A stretch of 64,000 nucleotides of DNA from assembly GCF_017562075.2 (NCBI RefSeq), contig NC_054081.1:2111294-2175293 (forward strand), given 5' to 3'. Numbering within the stretch: position 1 is the first letter of the stretch; each line of letters starts with the position of its first letter. This DNA comes from Anopheles merus. Lineage: Eukaryota > Arthropoda > Insecta > Diptera > Culicidae. This document shows positions 22,405 through 35,100 of this stretch, piece by piece. A model generated the notes under the pieces. The model was not told the DNA's origin, did no database searches, and was given only the letters and a program-made list of their open reading frames with translations. Made by a program: the position numbers and the translations under genes.

Positions 22405-23134
22405 GTCCTCTTCTCAGTCTCTTCTCGTGTGCGTTTGTTGACGAACCCTTCTTGACCCTTCTTATTGGATGCTTTTCGATCAAACGCAGAATTTACAGAC
22501 CTAGACCTATGCATAGAACAAACAAAAACGTATTTCCACAGCTTAATCGCAATACGAGAAAGGCGCTTACTACTAATAACATCCAGCCGGAGATGCGTTT
22601 CCATGTCGCGTGTTAAACCTTTGGATGTAAACCGTCATAACGCTCTCTTTTGTCCTGCCAGCGGTGCTTCCGGTATGTAGAACTGGTTTCCAGTGCCACC
22701 ATCGAAGCCCCGCCGAGGAGTCACTCAGAAGGAAAGCAGACTGGAGACGCTGGAGTTACCGGCAGACCTTGTCAAGTGTTATGATGGAGTGACCCGACAG
22801 GCGCGAGAAAAAGGGTAGCCCCCAGCGCGTTTGCTGGACCGGTGCACTAAAACCTGAGCACTCGCTAGAGCATCCTCTAGAGCAGCCTAGGTCGGGTAGC
22901 CTCCGCCAGGGTCTACCACTTCCCGCCGCACTGTCTGGCACACACAAAAAAAAAATGACCTGAACATCTAAACATTTCCATTTTTTCCCCCGCTTGCAGC
23001 AATCCTTCACACTGAAAACAGCACCATTTTCCGACTAATCTGTGCACCTTCGATACGCTCTCGCGGTCCGCGAAACGCATCAAGGCGCATTGTTGGGTTT
23101 CGGGGGAGGGGGCAACCCCGGGCGATACGGCGAA

Positions 23135-23196
23135 CTACGCGTACTGGACGCCGGCCGAGCATCCGTGTGTCATCCGGAACTCGACGTACTTCATGC
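23135..23196 (-). CDS. PAQR3: PAQR3-like terminal exon
   Basis: A 62-bp exon 2.3 kb beyond the previous one; acceptor cgcgccccag|GC. Encodes GMKYVEFRMTHGCSAGVQYA then TAG (23135-23137). Phase and the resemblance to the M-QYR-H---C tail of vertebrate PAQR3 support it. Confidence 0.85.
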
Positions 23197-26100
23197 CTGG
23201 GGCGCGGGAAACAGGATATGGTGGGGTCGGTGCCGGTTGCCGGTGATCACGGGTCGGTGCACATTGCAGGTCGGGCAGGTTGGACAGGAGGAAGAGGAAT
23301 CGGTGTGTGAGTGTGTGGGCGAGAGTGGTTGTGGGTTTCATTTTTTATGTTTGTTTGTGAAAGAAACCGGAGGTGTTCGAGAGCGGCAGAATGAAATGGT
23401 AAAGGAAACAACAGAAGAAGAAGAAAAAAAATGGACGGTGTTGTAGTCGTAAACGATTTATTTAACGAAATACTTAAAGGACGTGTTGAGCGTACTGGGG
23501 AGGTTGGTGTTTCGGGTTAAGAGCTCCAGGTAAGGGGGGAGGGGGGGAGTAAGGGGAGAGGGCAGAGGAAGAGATGATAAAGATGGAGCTGTGGGTTAAG
23601 ATACGTGTTTTGCAAAGCTCTTCATCCACATCAAAATCCCCCGCAATCCGCTGTTCCGTTAAAATTTCTCGTTAGATGGCGCTATACATATACGCGAGTT
23701 TTTTTTGTTGTAAGGTTAGTAAATGTCACCGGGTAAAATGATGGTCAGCTCACGCATTCTGGTGTGAGTAATGTACACGAGTGATTGCTGATGCAGTGGG
23801 TTTAGGTGTTAACGCGTGTTTAGCTAAAAGAAGATGAATGTCGCGTAACGAGAGAGCTTTTGCGGGCCTGAACGAATTCGCATTAAAATGAGCTGATGGC
23901 ATCCTTCACTGTCACAGTGTGAGTAGATTTATTTAATTAAAAAAAGGCACAGCACTGCATGACAAACAATATATTATGGAGCAAACAGAAAAGCTTAATT
24001 TGAAGCTGCAAATAAGGCAAGTTTAGAGATCATGCTGAAGTACATACAGGGAGTTACTCAACGTCACTTGTCGGATAAAAGTTTCAGAGCGAGAACAGAT
24101 GTTTCTCGGTAACGTAATATCTTAGCCTGGAAACCATAGTTTTGGCAATATCTTGAAAAAGAAAAAAAACCCTTGGAAGTCATAATGAAGACATGAAAAG
24201 GTCGATAAACCTAACCACATTATGTGAACGCATTGGTATACACTAACAAGAATAATTTAATTATCTTTTTCAAATTTCATAAATTTTAAAAATATTTAAC
24301 CAAAAACACATAAAAATCTTTGCGACCAAACCCAACCACAGTCGGTCATAGCATTCGATTAGCTAAGGTTTAAAGTGGAAATCATCTTCCACTGCACTGA
24401 TTTCAAAGTCAAACGTCAAGCTACTAGGAACAGCGGAAAACAAGTCTACTGGCAAAACCATTCCGGACGACCGTGCCAATAAGCAATCGTACAACATCTC
24501 ACGCTAAATTTGAAGTTCAATTTTGACTGTTTGGAATAGGGGGAGGTTTTAGGGATATTTCTAGGTATAGGGGGTGTTGGTTGGTTCGGTTTTTCTTAGT
24601 GGTGTTAAATAAGGATCCGACAGGATGGACACCGTTCCGCTGATCGGTAGCGGTAGTGCGCGCCCTTGTGTACACCGACGCACTGCATCCGTCCGATTCA
24701 ACACACCAATGGGCGTGGGTGTTTGTGCTGCAGGCCAAACGCCCCCGGGTTCAGTGGTCACCGGCAACGGTCAGCGCGTAACATTTCGCCCTATCTTTAA
24801 CGCAACCGTTCTCGATGAGGAAGTTAGCAAAATCAAGACCTGTTGAAGATGGGTGTATGGGTGATTGGAGGGAACACGTTTTTTTGTTTTGTTTGTTTTT
24901 GGGTTTTGTTTTTATTTTTGCTGACGACCAACGACTACTAAGACCAGGAGCGACATCTTACGGATAGTGGGGAAAGGTGGGCTACGGCATACTCGAACAG
25001 TAGAACACATAAGCGAAAGGTTTGGGTTTTTGGGAGCAGACAAACGCGCCAGGACGAGTAAAGGACCCGACTATTCACCAAAGATCAAAGAGTGGGGCTT
25101 TAAAGGGGACCGTTTTGCACAACACTCGTAAAGCAAATTAAATTGGAAAAGTTAACTTAATAAACTATGATGAATCGTTTTAGTATCTGATGATGCGTAA
25201 ATGAAGCACAAACGGTTAGCATGCAGATGACTTATAATAACGCAAGTAAAGAGCTAAAATAAAACGCATTGTATGAAACATTTAACATGAAGGCAAAACT
25301 GTTTGAAGTTACAATTAATTGAAGAACAAACGCAACAAACAAAATATCTTAAATTTCATCAAAGAATGAACATGGGCAAACTACCTACTAATACCATTAG
25401 TCCTGTTATGGGTTATTTTGATGAGGTCAAAGAAACACACACACACACGCACACATCTTGGCAAAATGCTCGAAAAAAAAACGGCAAGCGAACCAGAAAG
25501 AAGGGGAAACACTTACCGCTGTTGTGCCAGTAGCACAGTGCCGCCAGCACGATTAAATGCCACAAATTGTGCGAGTGGCCAATGCAGTCGAACCAACCGA
25601 TGCACCAGCGTTCGGGAATTTTGGCCACGTAGATCAGAAAGGCAAACCCGGACAGCGCGTACATCACGGCAACGCGCGGTATGAAGATCTGAAAAGCGAA
25701 CGTACGAAAAGCGGTTGTTAAGCGGCAGTATGAGCAACGATTGCATAACGTTAGGCGTTTGTCCCCCGTCGCATTGAACTGCCTTTGACATTGACAGTGC
25801 AGACAAGGCGTGACCATGTACACCCGCTGCCCCTGGTGCCTGTGCCCTACATTTTGGACACCTGCACAGGTCCGAATCGGGACGCAAGCCGCTCTGAATA
25901 TTAATCGCGCGTATAGCCCACCTTCACCATCGTGCTCTCGGTGCCGCCCATCACGAAGTACCAGTGGAGCGTCGGTACGACGCCGTACGCGGCCCAGGCG
26001 ACGAACGCCAGCATTTTCACGTTCGAGTGGACGTTCAGCTGCGGTATCTGCAGGGCCATGGCCGCGGTGAAGATGACCCCGATCGTGATCATGTAAAAGT

Positions 26101-29100
26101 CGCGCAGGGGCTGCAAAAACAAAGAACGCAAGGTGATTGTCAAACAGCAATTCGGGAGTGCACGCACCAATCACACGCAATCGTACGTACCTGATTGCAC
26201 CAGAAGGCGTAGTAGATGCCGCTCATGAAGATCGCCAGCAGCGACAGGGCGATGCCGAACAGGTCGAACGCGAGCAACCGATCGTAGCTGTCTGCCGAGT
26301 GGCACGAGAACGTGTGGTAGATCGAGGAGAAGATCATGCAGAGCTGAAAGCTGAGCAGCAGCATGCCCACGATCACCTTGTCGGTCGTGCTGGCCTGTAT
26401 CTGCAGCATTGCGGTATCGTAGTAGGCAAGGATGAGAAACACGCACAGGCCGAGTATGTGGCTCCAGATGTTGACCGTCTCGTTCGTCCACCAGAACATG
26501 CTCTCGAGGCAGAGGCGCGCGGACAGGTACGTCCGGTAGCCGGTGCGTATGAACGGATTGAACCGGAGATGTTCCGGCGCTTCGTCGTACGCGACCACCT
26601 TCTCGCGCCAGCTGACCGGTGCCAGAGCGGACGAGGAACCGTGCTTCTCGGTCGCATCCTCCAGGACGGGCGGGTTGGCGATGCCCTGGTTAGTGATGGA
26701 AAATGATGGAGAATGTTAGTGTCTAGAATTTCCAAATCGATTCTATCCTGTGGTCAATGTTCTGAACATAGGATCAGGGGTCTGAATGTTTGTATTGCTA
26801 GCTAGTGACGGTTTATAACTACGGAATTGATAACTTCATTTATTTTTCCGATATGAAGTATTTCATAAATGAAATATGAAGGTACATAACTGTTCCCCTT
26901 ATTTACGTATGCCAAAGATAAGAACAATCACGCTTCAATCCCATGAAAATGCTGAATTTATCCCAGGGATAAACCTCATTAGAACACATCCAACGAGTGT
27001 GTTGTGTGTTTTTTCTTTGATTATTTCAATGCCACAAATATGAGAGAAAGTAAATCCAGCGAAGGTCTTTCGCTATTGAACAATGAAAATATATAAAATA
27101 TCTCCCGATACCCGATGCATGGGCGCGCTAGCAATACTGCCTGAAAAGTGGGCGCTGACTGAAACAAGTTTGGGAACCATTGATCTAGAGGAATCATACA
27201 TCGCAATGTGCGTTGAAGATAATCACGTATTCCAGTATTTTTTAAATGTATTCTGAAGCATATAGCCAAGCAGAATGAGGCTTTGTTACTCGTCCGTCCG
27301 GCTTCAAACGCCTAAAAGAGTCTCTACAAAGCCCAGATATCAGCTTCCACAATAATTCGTGAGTTATTTTTGATAGTAAGTATCACATAGACATGCAGTT
27401 GATAAGCCTTCAAGTACGCCTGGAAGCAGTTAGATCCATAGAATCTAGCTAACCTAATCGCCTACAGCTACACCTGATGGCTTCAATAGGATATTCCTCT
27501 CATCACTGTTGGTAATTAATTTGAATGACTAACGGCGCTGGGTTGATTATCAATTCCTTCGAAAATGGACGCTAACATGAATGATGTCTGGAAAACCACT
27601 GCGAGGTTGTTGTACAGGTTCTTAATAAATAATACAAATGCGAGTTCACCGTGTCATTGCACTTGGAGACGCGTCAGAATCGGAAAGGTATGATTGATAT
27701 TCAATTCCGGCTTCTCACACCGCGCTGGTTAGGTGTTTTCCTCTCTCTGACGCAAGCGTAACGCCCCGTTCGCCAGTACTTTAGCACACCTGAAGCGAAC
27801 GGCGTCCCCTTTACATGCTGGTACATGCTCTGTAGCCTTCTTCCGTGTCACCTGTGTACCTTTTGCTTACGGAAGCAGGTTCAGGTGTTTTCCATTAGCG
27901 TCTGCCTCACAGTTTACCGTAGCGTTAGAAAATAGCAAAAATGGCACGTGAGTTTCTGTGTGACAAACACCTCGCACTCTATTGCATATAGCGTTTGCAC
28001 TTTTAGTAGATTTAGATTGAGGATTTTTTTAAAATGTCTATCCGCAAAGTAAGGGTACGGCTTGTTATCATAAAGTTATCATGAATTCTGACAGTACCCT
28101 GTGTATATATTGCTCTATTCTCGCTAATAATGGTAGAGCTTCAGAAAAATCTCATGCCAACTAGTTGTTGAATCTAAACAACATACCAACCCTCAACACC
28201 CTGAAGCACCTCTCTGTCCACGAGTAAGAGATTCTTCCTCTAAAATACGTCAGACAATAAATCCTCCAAAAACATCTCCCAGCAAAGGGGTATCAGACAC
28301 CGAGGGGGCACGGCATTATACAGGACTCCCCTCTCTGCCCTACGAATCACTCCATGCGCAGCCAGATTACGCCATCCCGTTTGCCACTGGGCACTATTCC
28401 CGCCAGTCGTCGATCGTCGTCGTAATCACGTGTCGAAACACATTTCAGGCACGGGAAGACATCAGGGCTAGTGCGACACTGATCGGAAAGCCCGTTAAGT
28501 GAGCACACGTGCATGTGAAGCAATCTTCCCATTAGACCTTTTGCTTTGTTGCAATCCGGGTTGCTTTCGGTAGCGACCACTGCTTTGATGGCGGAATTGG
28601 GGATGATTGAAGGCACAGACTGAGATGTTTGCTGTGCTAAAAACTGTCGCAAAGACACTTCTTCTTTCTTCAGGACTTTGGAATAGATGCGAAGGATCAC
28701 AATAACTTCAAACTTACACGAAAGAACTTCTCCGTCATCGTGTCGTGCTGATGCAAACAAATTTTCTCTCACAGCTTAAACACCACACGTGTACGCACGA
28801 ACGAATCACGGAACTTGCGATTGTCACCCAAAAGCAAAAGCACAGTAATTCTTCTGCAGCTCACTGGCAGCACACAGCTTCTGTTGGCACGAGCGCGGTG
28901 CAACACTAAGCCACCAACTATACGCAACCAGGCAAGCCCCGAACCCGAAGTATGATAAACGTGCGCACGGCGGCGGCGACGACGGTTGACTTGACCGACT
29001 CGCAAACGGTAAATGAGCCCCCGGGAGCTACGGTGACGAAAATTCGACTGTACCACGTTCGTTCGTGGGGTCGCGATCGTGTCGACCACAACACTTGAAC

Positions 29101-32100
29101 CAGCATAAGGGAGGTGGGGGAAAGAGTGTGTGCAAAAACGAACGCAAGCAAGTGGAGGGTTTGGAAAAATAGGGAAGGGATAGTACAAGAAGTAGTTCGC
29201 GCCACCACCGCCATAACCACCACCATCAAACCGCCAGAGGGTTGGGTGGGGGTTTGACGGTCATGCTTCGGTCCTCGATCGGTTTTTTTTTTCGGGTTTT
29301 CGTATTCGCATTTGTACATAGCAGACAGTTTTGTTTTGGATGTTGCGTGGTTCTTTTTCTTCGTTTTTGCGGAAAGTAGCTGAAAAACAAAACGCACTTT
29401 CCGCGGCAATGTTGAGAAATTAGGTTGTGTGGGAAGTGAGAGGGGGGAAGTCTGTTGGAGAGTTGGTTTGATTTTGTTTCCCTTGCTATTGGTTTATTGT
29501 GGAAGCAATATTGGAGCATTTCTGCATTTTTGTTTGCTTTAATCCATCGTTCGTTAATATTCAAAACTAAACGGGCTTTAAGAAGCTTCAAATGAAACAG
29601 TTAAATAAAGCCATTATTTGATAAATTCCTTGTAATAAGGAAGGAAGGATTTGTTGTCTTCAGATCCACACAATCTCCAACAAGTCGCAGAATGACGACC
29701 CGAGTCATACAAACCGCAAAAAAAAGTTCAAGATGCATCTACAGCGGACAAGCAAAGCACACCATTGCACACGTTGGTCGTAAAAGATGGCCGGAGGTTA
29801 ATGTGATACAAAAACATCAAATCACTCCCCTCCGAACTCCTCCGCAGTATCGTGCCGGGGAATTGATTGCGTATCACATACACACCCCACCCGGTTACGA
29901 CACCGCGCCGCGTAGACGCCCTAACGCCGCGAAGAAAGGCGGCGGCGGCGGCGGCGTCGATCGTGGCAAGGTCAGACCGTGTTCACTTTCAACAGGCCTT
30001 TGCCCGCCGTACGAGTTGGAGATAGAGAGAGTGTGAGGGAGAGGTTGCGGTTGATGTCTACTCCGTCGATGACGCGGAAACGAGCGGGCCCGCTTTCCCA
30101 AAACCAGGTGAAGGCCAGGTGAGTTTACCCCGAAAAATGCTCCGGCCAAACTCGGTGTGATCAGCATGGGTGTGTGAAACACGGTGCAGCAAGCTGATGT
30201 GTGATTGCAGGATCGTCACCGTTTGCGCGATGTTTTGGGAGGGGCATGATGTCCTACTTTTTTGTGCTTTTTGCACACACCAGCATTGGAAGCTGTTGCT
30301 CAAAAGATCATCTCCAATTGTTATATAATCGTTTTTTTATGTGATTGTTTTGGAGCCACAGATTTATAGGAACGGAGCAGAATGTACCTCAGATCCTGAG
30401 ATCTCAATACCCTGCACCTAGAATATCAACTACTCTAGACATCTTTATCTATACCACAGCAGTTTTTGGCTTTTGGAGCCGCATAATGTTCTGATGGAGG
30501 GACTGCTTGAAGACCAAAGGAATTGCCAAGAACACAATAAGCTTCGTTTTGAGAACCCATATCACAGAGCATTAAACCACTTAGACTTTAAGAACTCCCA
30601 GAACCTCTCAAAACTGTACAAACATCAAACCAGTAGCATAACAAGACGTCAACAACAAAGCATCATGCCTTCGCTTCTGATCTGCTAATGATGGCTTATC
30701 CGGTTGCAGATTCTGGTTTGCATTCTCCACGGCTCCGTTATTAACCAACGCTTTCTTGACGTCAGACGTGCCAGTAACCGGTCCCGACTCGATGATGATG
30801 GAGAAGGGAAGCCTCTTCATACGTCAGAGTTGTTGTTATTGTATGATTTATAGAGGCTTTAGACCTTGTGGGTCTCTTTCGACGTCTTATACGTCAGAGA
30901 CTTGAAAAGCCAGTGCGCCACACTTTGCAAAGAAGGAAGCAGTCCGAAGAATCGCGCGCACAAAAACTTGGTAATGGTAGAAGTAAAAAAAAACATGCAC
31001 AATAAAACTGCTGCACTTCACAATGTGCGCTAAGTGCGGGCAGGTCTATTAGATTGTGTGCTGTGCATAGTCATCCCCTCCTGCATTAGTCCCAGCTTCA
31101 TACTTCCATACGGCGTTGCATCGCATCCAACAGCTTGAACCATTCTTTTTGCTGCCACTGCCACCAAGGTGGTGGTGCACGATTGTGTTGTGGTGTGTGG
31201 CCCACAATTTCCATCGGCGCTAATTGCAAAAATCTCCAACCATAGCCATTTATGCTTCTACAGTATGTGTGTGTGTGTGGAAATTGATATTCAGCTGCGG
31301 TGAGCAAATCATTTTCTTTGTGTGGTTAGTGTGTACGTCTGTCTGTGTTTTTCTTTCTCGCTTTGCATTCACATTAAGAGGCCACACCAACGGGGGAAGG
31401 GATTGGGGAGTCTTGTGTGAAGCTGAACTGCAAGATGCCGCCGATGCGAGATGTCGTCATAGCTCGGTAATTTTCTTCTTTTTGTAGCCCAGAGAGTTCG
31501 TTTCGCTGCACGGTCGACCACCCCGGTTGGCAGAAAAGCCTTTGCAATGATCTTCGCCAGATCCAAGTGATTGCCGAGTGCCAGAGGAGAAAAGAGATCG
31601 TATGTTAAGGGATAGCAGGCGCGGTGCATCGAGCAAAATGGACATGCTTGAAGATTTCCATTTACCGTACATGAATAACCGTCTGGCCAATGATAGATCA
31701 TTCATTTCATGCTGGAAAATCTCGAATCCATTTTCTAGACATGATAAAATGCATGTACTATCATAGCAACAATAGGACATAGTGTATAATCAATGTAAAG
31801 GTCGTAATTTTTAAACTGCACTGCATGTCATTTGGCTAGCCCTACACGACCAATATTCATTAGTTTGTAAGTATTAAGCCTTCAGTATTAAACCTTAGGA
31901 AAAAATAAAACAAATTGTATTATATCACTTATCTAGCTTTACAACGCAACGGATCAAGAGCAACGATGTAGTAGATCAGTAAATTGTTGCTTCTGATGCT
32001 AAGAACTAAGAACTTCTTATGCAAAGTCCACAGCTAAGTGATGAGCATTCAAAACTGATTCATGCACGAGCACGCTTGTGGACATTCCGGGGAGTCCATC

Positions 32101-35100
32101 TGACCCCGAACCCCTTTACAGCAAAGTGCGCAGAGCGCTTGTCTGCTGGTTTTGGGCGCTGGTGAGAAGCTAGCCGTGCAAAATCTTGTCTTACTCACAT
32201 CGCGGTTGTAGGTTATTGTTTATCTTGCTCCACACTACTACCGCGATTGCGTAAAACTCAAAACATGCTGCAGGCGGCGCATTTTTGGGGGCTCGTTCGA
32301 CCTGCCGAACGCGTGTCCCTTCTTCCTTACCTGTCTCTAACCTGATTTCTTCGCGCTGTTATCTCACACACCACCTGGCTGACACAAATACATTTTTAAA
32401 ACATCAAAATTCGCCAAGCAATCAGTTTTGGCGAACGAAGCAACGAAAAAGGAACGTGAAGCATTTTTCCCTCTCTTTCTCTCTCTCTCTCTCTCTTTCT
32501 CATTTTCCCCTCTCTTTCTCTTGCTCTCGCTTGTGTTGGAAGCGATCATTCATGGGACGCTTTGGGCTTTGATGTGCGCGGTGTGTTTGGGTAGTAAATC
32601 AGATGCCAAATCGGGCCACCTGTGGCTTACCCACACACTGAAGCGGGCGAGATGAAACAGAGGTTAATCACCTGTGGCATTGTGTCATCGCGCTAGATTG
32701 CGAGTTAATCGACCAGCGAGCTTATTATTCTTTGGCTTAGTAGACCTTTAAAGCGTGCTTTTAAAATAAAGAACAGAAATGGCAAAAGTAAAATGGGTCA
32801 CGTTGCTTCATAGTCGCGAGCGGAAATTGTATCCTTTCGTCAGACACACAATGCACAACCAATACTTTCGGCAAACAATACAAACGGCAGCTCGAATGCC
32901 ACACACCGACAGACGGAAGGCTTTGCGGCCATCCTTGTTTTGCGCGATTGGGACACAGTTACTGCAGCGTGCGTGTTTGTGTGTGTGTGTGTGTGTGGCG
33001 GCGCCCGCACGCGCATGGTTGCGGATCGTTGATCAATGATTTCGGCGTTTCCGCCATTTCGCTGCTCAATTGATTGAGAAAATGGTTTAACACGGTAGGA
33101 TAAACCTTCCTATGTCTGTATGTAATATCTCGTGCCACCCCAGTGAATCACGTAACCTGTTCCTTTGCTGCTCTGGGCGACTAATTCGACCTTGAAGGTG
33201 ATTGCGATCGTGAGTACATCGGTACTGATACACTTTGAGCCATTTGGGTCTTCTGCATTGCTTGTGCATAGAGTAGAGCACGTAGAGTCAGTCATAAGAG
33301 CAGGCACGTACTCGCATCCCAGCTCGGGAATGAAATTGACTACTAGAAACTATTAGAAATTGCTGAACTACCTTCAAACATGGCATTAATGGATTTGTCT
33401 GCTGGATACTGTATCCAAAGCTCTTTGAAACGCTTCTGAAAACTATCCTGGACCTATCTCATTCTCCAAAAGGTTGGTCCGCCTTACTTCGGCATCAGCA
33501 GTCGGCAGCATCGACGCACTAACTAACTAGCTGCGTTGCGCGGTTGAAAAACATCCGAAAACTGCGTCCCATAGTCCGTCCGTTTCATAATCCCCCATAA
33601 TTATGCAACCCGAGCCGACGGGCGCAAAACACAGAGAGGTGACCCCATTCGACGCCGAATGATGCTGCCAGAGTGGATGAAGTACCGCCGTTTATACCGG
33701 TTTCTTTCTTGTTTTTTTTTTCTCTCTTATAACCGTCACCAAATGGTCACGATCACGATCGCACCAGAAAACAGGAATGGATAAGGATGAGGAAAACCAA
33801 CCAGTGGCAGTGTGTGACCCACTTACTTATTTTTGTTATTGATTTCGAAGCCAAAGCGAACCGTCCCGGCCTGGATTTTGGGATAATTTCAAATATAGCT
33901 AAAAGGGCAGATGAGTTTGTTAACTATGCAAGGATTCCAGAGATTTTGCCAAGGTCGTGACATCTTCAATGCTGAGCGCATATCAATTCAAGACATTCAA
34001 AATGAAAACACCTGAGTCTAGGCTGATACTTTGTACTCTCTACAGTAACGAACTACCAGACAGTCATTTCTTTCATGAATACCTCAAATCCTCGTAAGCT
34101 CTAGCTTTATAGGACATCCAATGATCCAATGATGACCTCGTATTTAGCAGGAATTCAAAGACTACTACATATATCAATTGAAATGGCTTCAGTTTTAACG
34201 CTTCCTGCAATGTCTGGAAGCTATGGAGTCTCTCTCAAATATAGTCTCAAATATAGACAGCTTTGCGGCAATACAACCAACGTGACTGGTTTGCGAGGCC
34301 AACTTTTATGCACTAGTTGCACTTCCCGATGTCCCCGATTTGCGTGCGATAACCTCAAACAGTAAACATACTCTTTCCGCTCGGCCTCCCAACAAAATTC
34401 AAACCAGGTGGCTGGTAACGCCAAATGTAGCACACAAAATTTGCTACCTTAGCTCTCCCTCACTCTCTCTGTGCGACCGAGGAAAGCCCATCCAACAATG
34501 CGGAACAAATGTTTTGACAGAATTGGTGACTTCAGAACTGCCTTCAACCCATAACATCGCCCACGGTAAACCAAAACACAGAAGTAAACCGTCCGGATCG
34601 TTCCAATTATTTTACAGCACTACTGCAAAGCTGCAAAACTCTCGAATCGATGTTACACGTTGCTGGAAAGAATTGGACGCAGTCGTATCAAATACTTTCC
34701 AAACACACCCTCGAGGGAGTGGCAAAAGAAGTGCCTGCTGGTGAGTGCTATTTTAATTGTTATTTAATTCATTAGCATAAAATTAACCCTTGCATCCTAA
34801 CCTTCCGGCACAGTTTTTTTTTGTTGTGTTCCGGTGCGACACTGCCAATGGGGGAAAGGAAAATTAAAACTACAGAAGCCGTTTGCCAAAGGTGCAGCGT
34901 CATCATGGAGAAGCGAACCGTATTTCCATTCCGAGGCGAGATCGCAACAAATATGCACAAAGTGCAGACTTTACGGCGGTTCGATACTTCAATCAAAAAA
35001 TCAATTTCCGTTGCATGCCTGCATGCCAAACCGGGAAGATCTCGGAGCACTAATGAACCGCAATTGTATGTAACTGCCTCGATTTCAACAATTGATCTTG

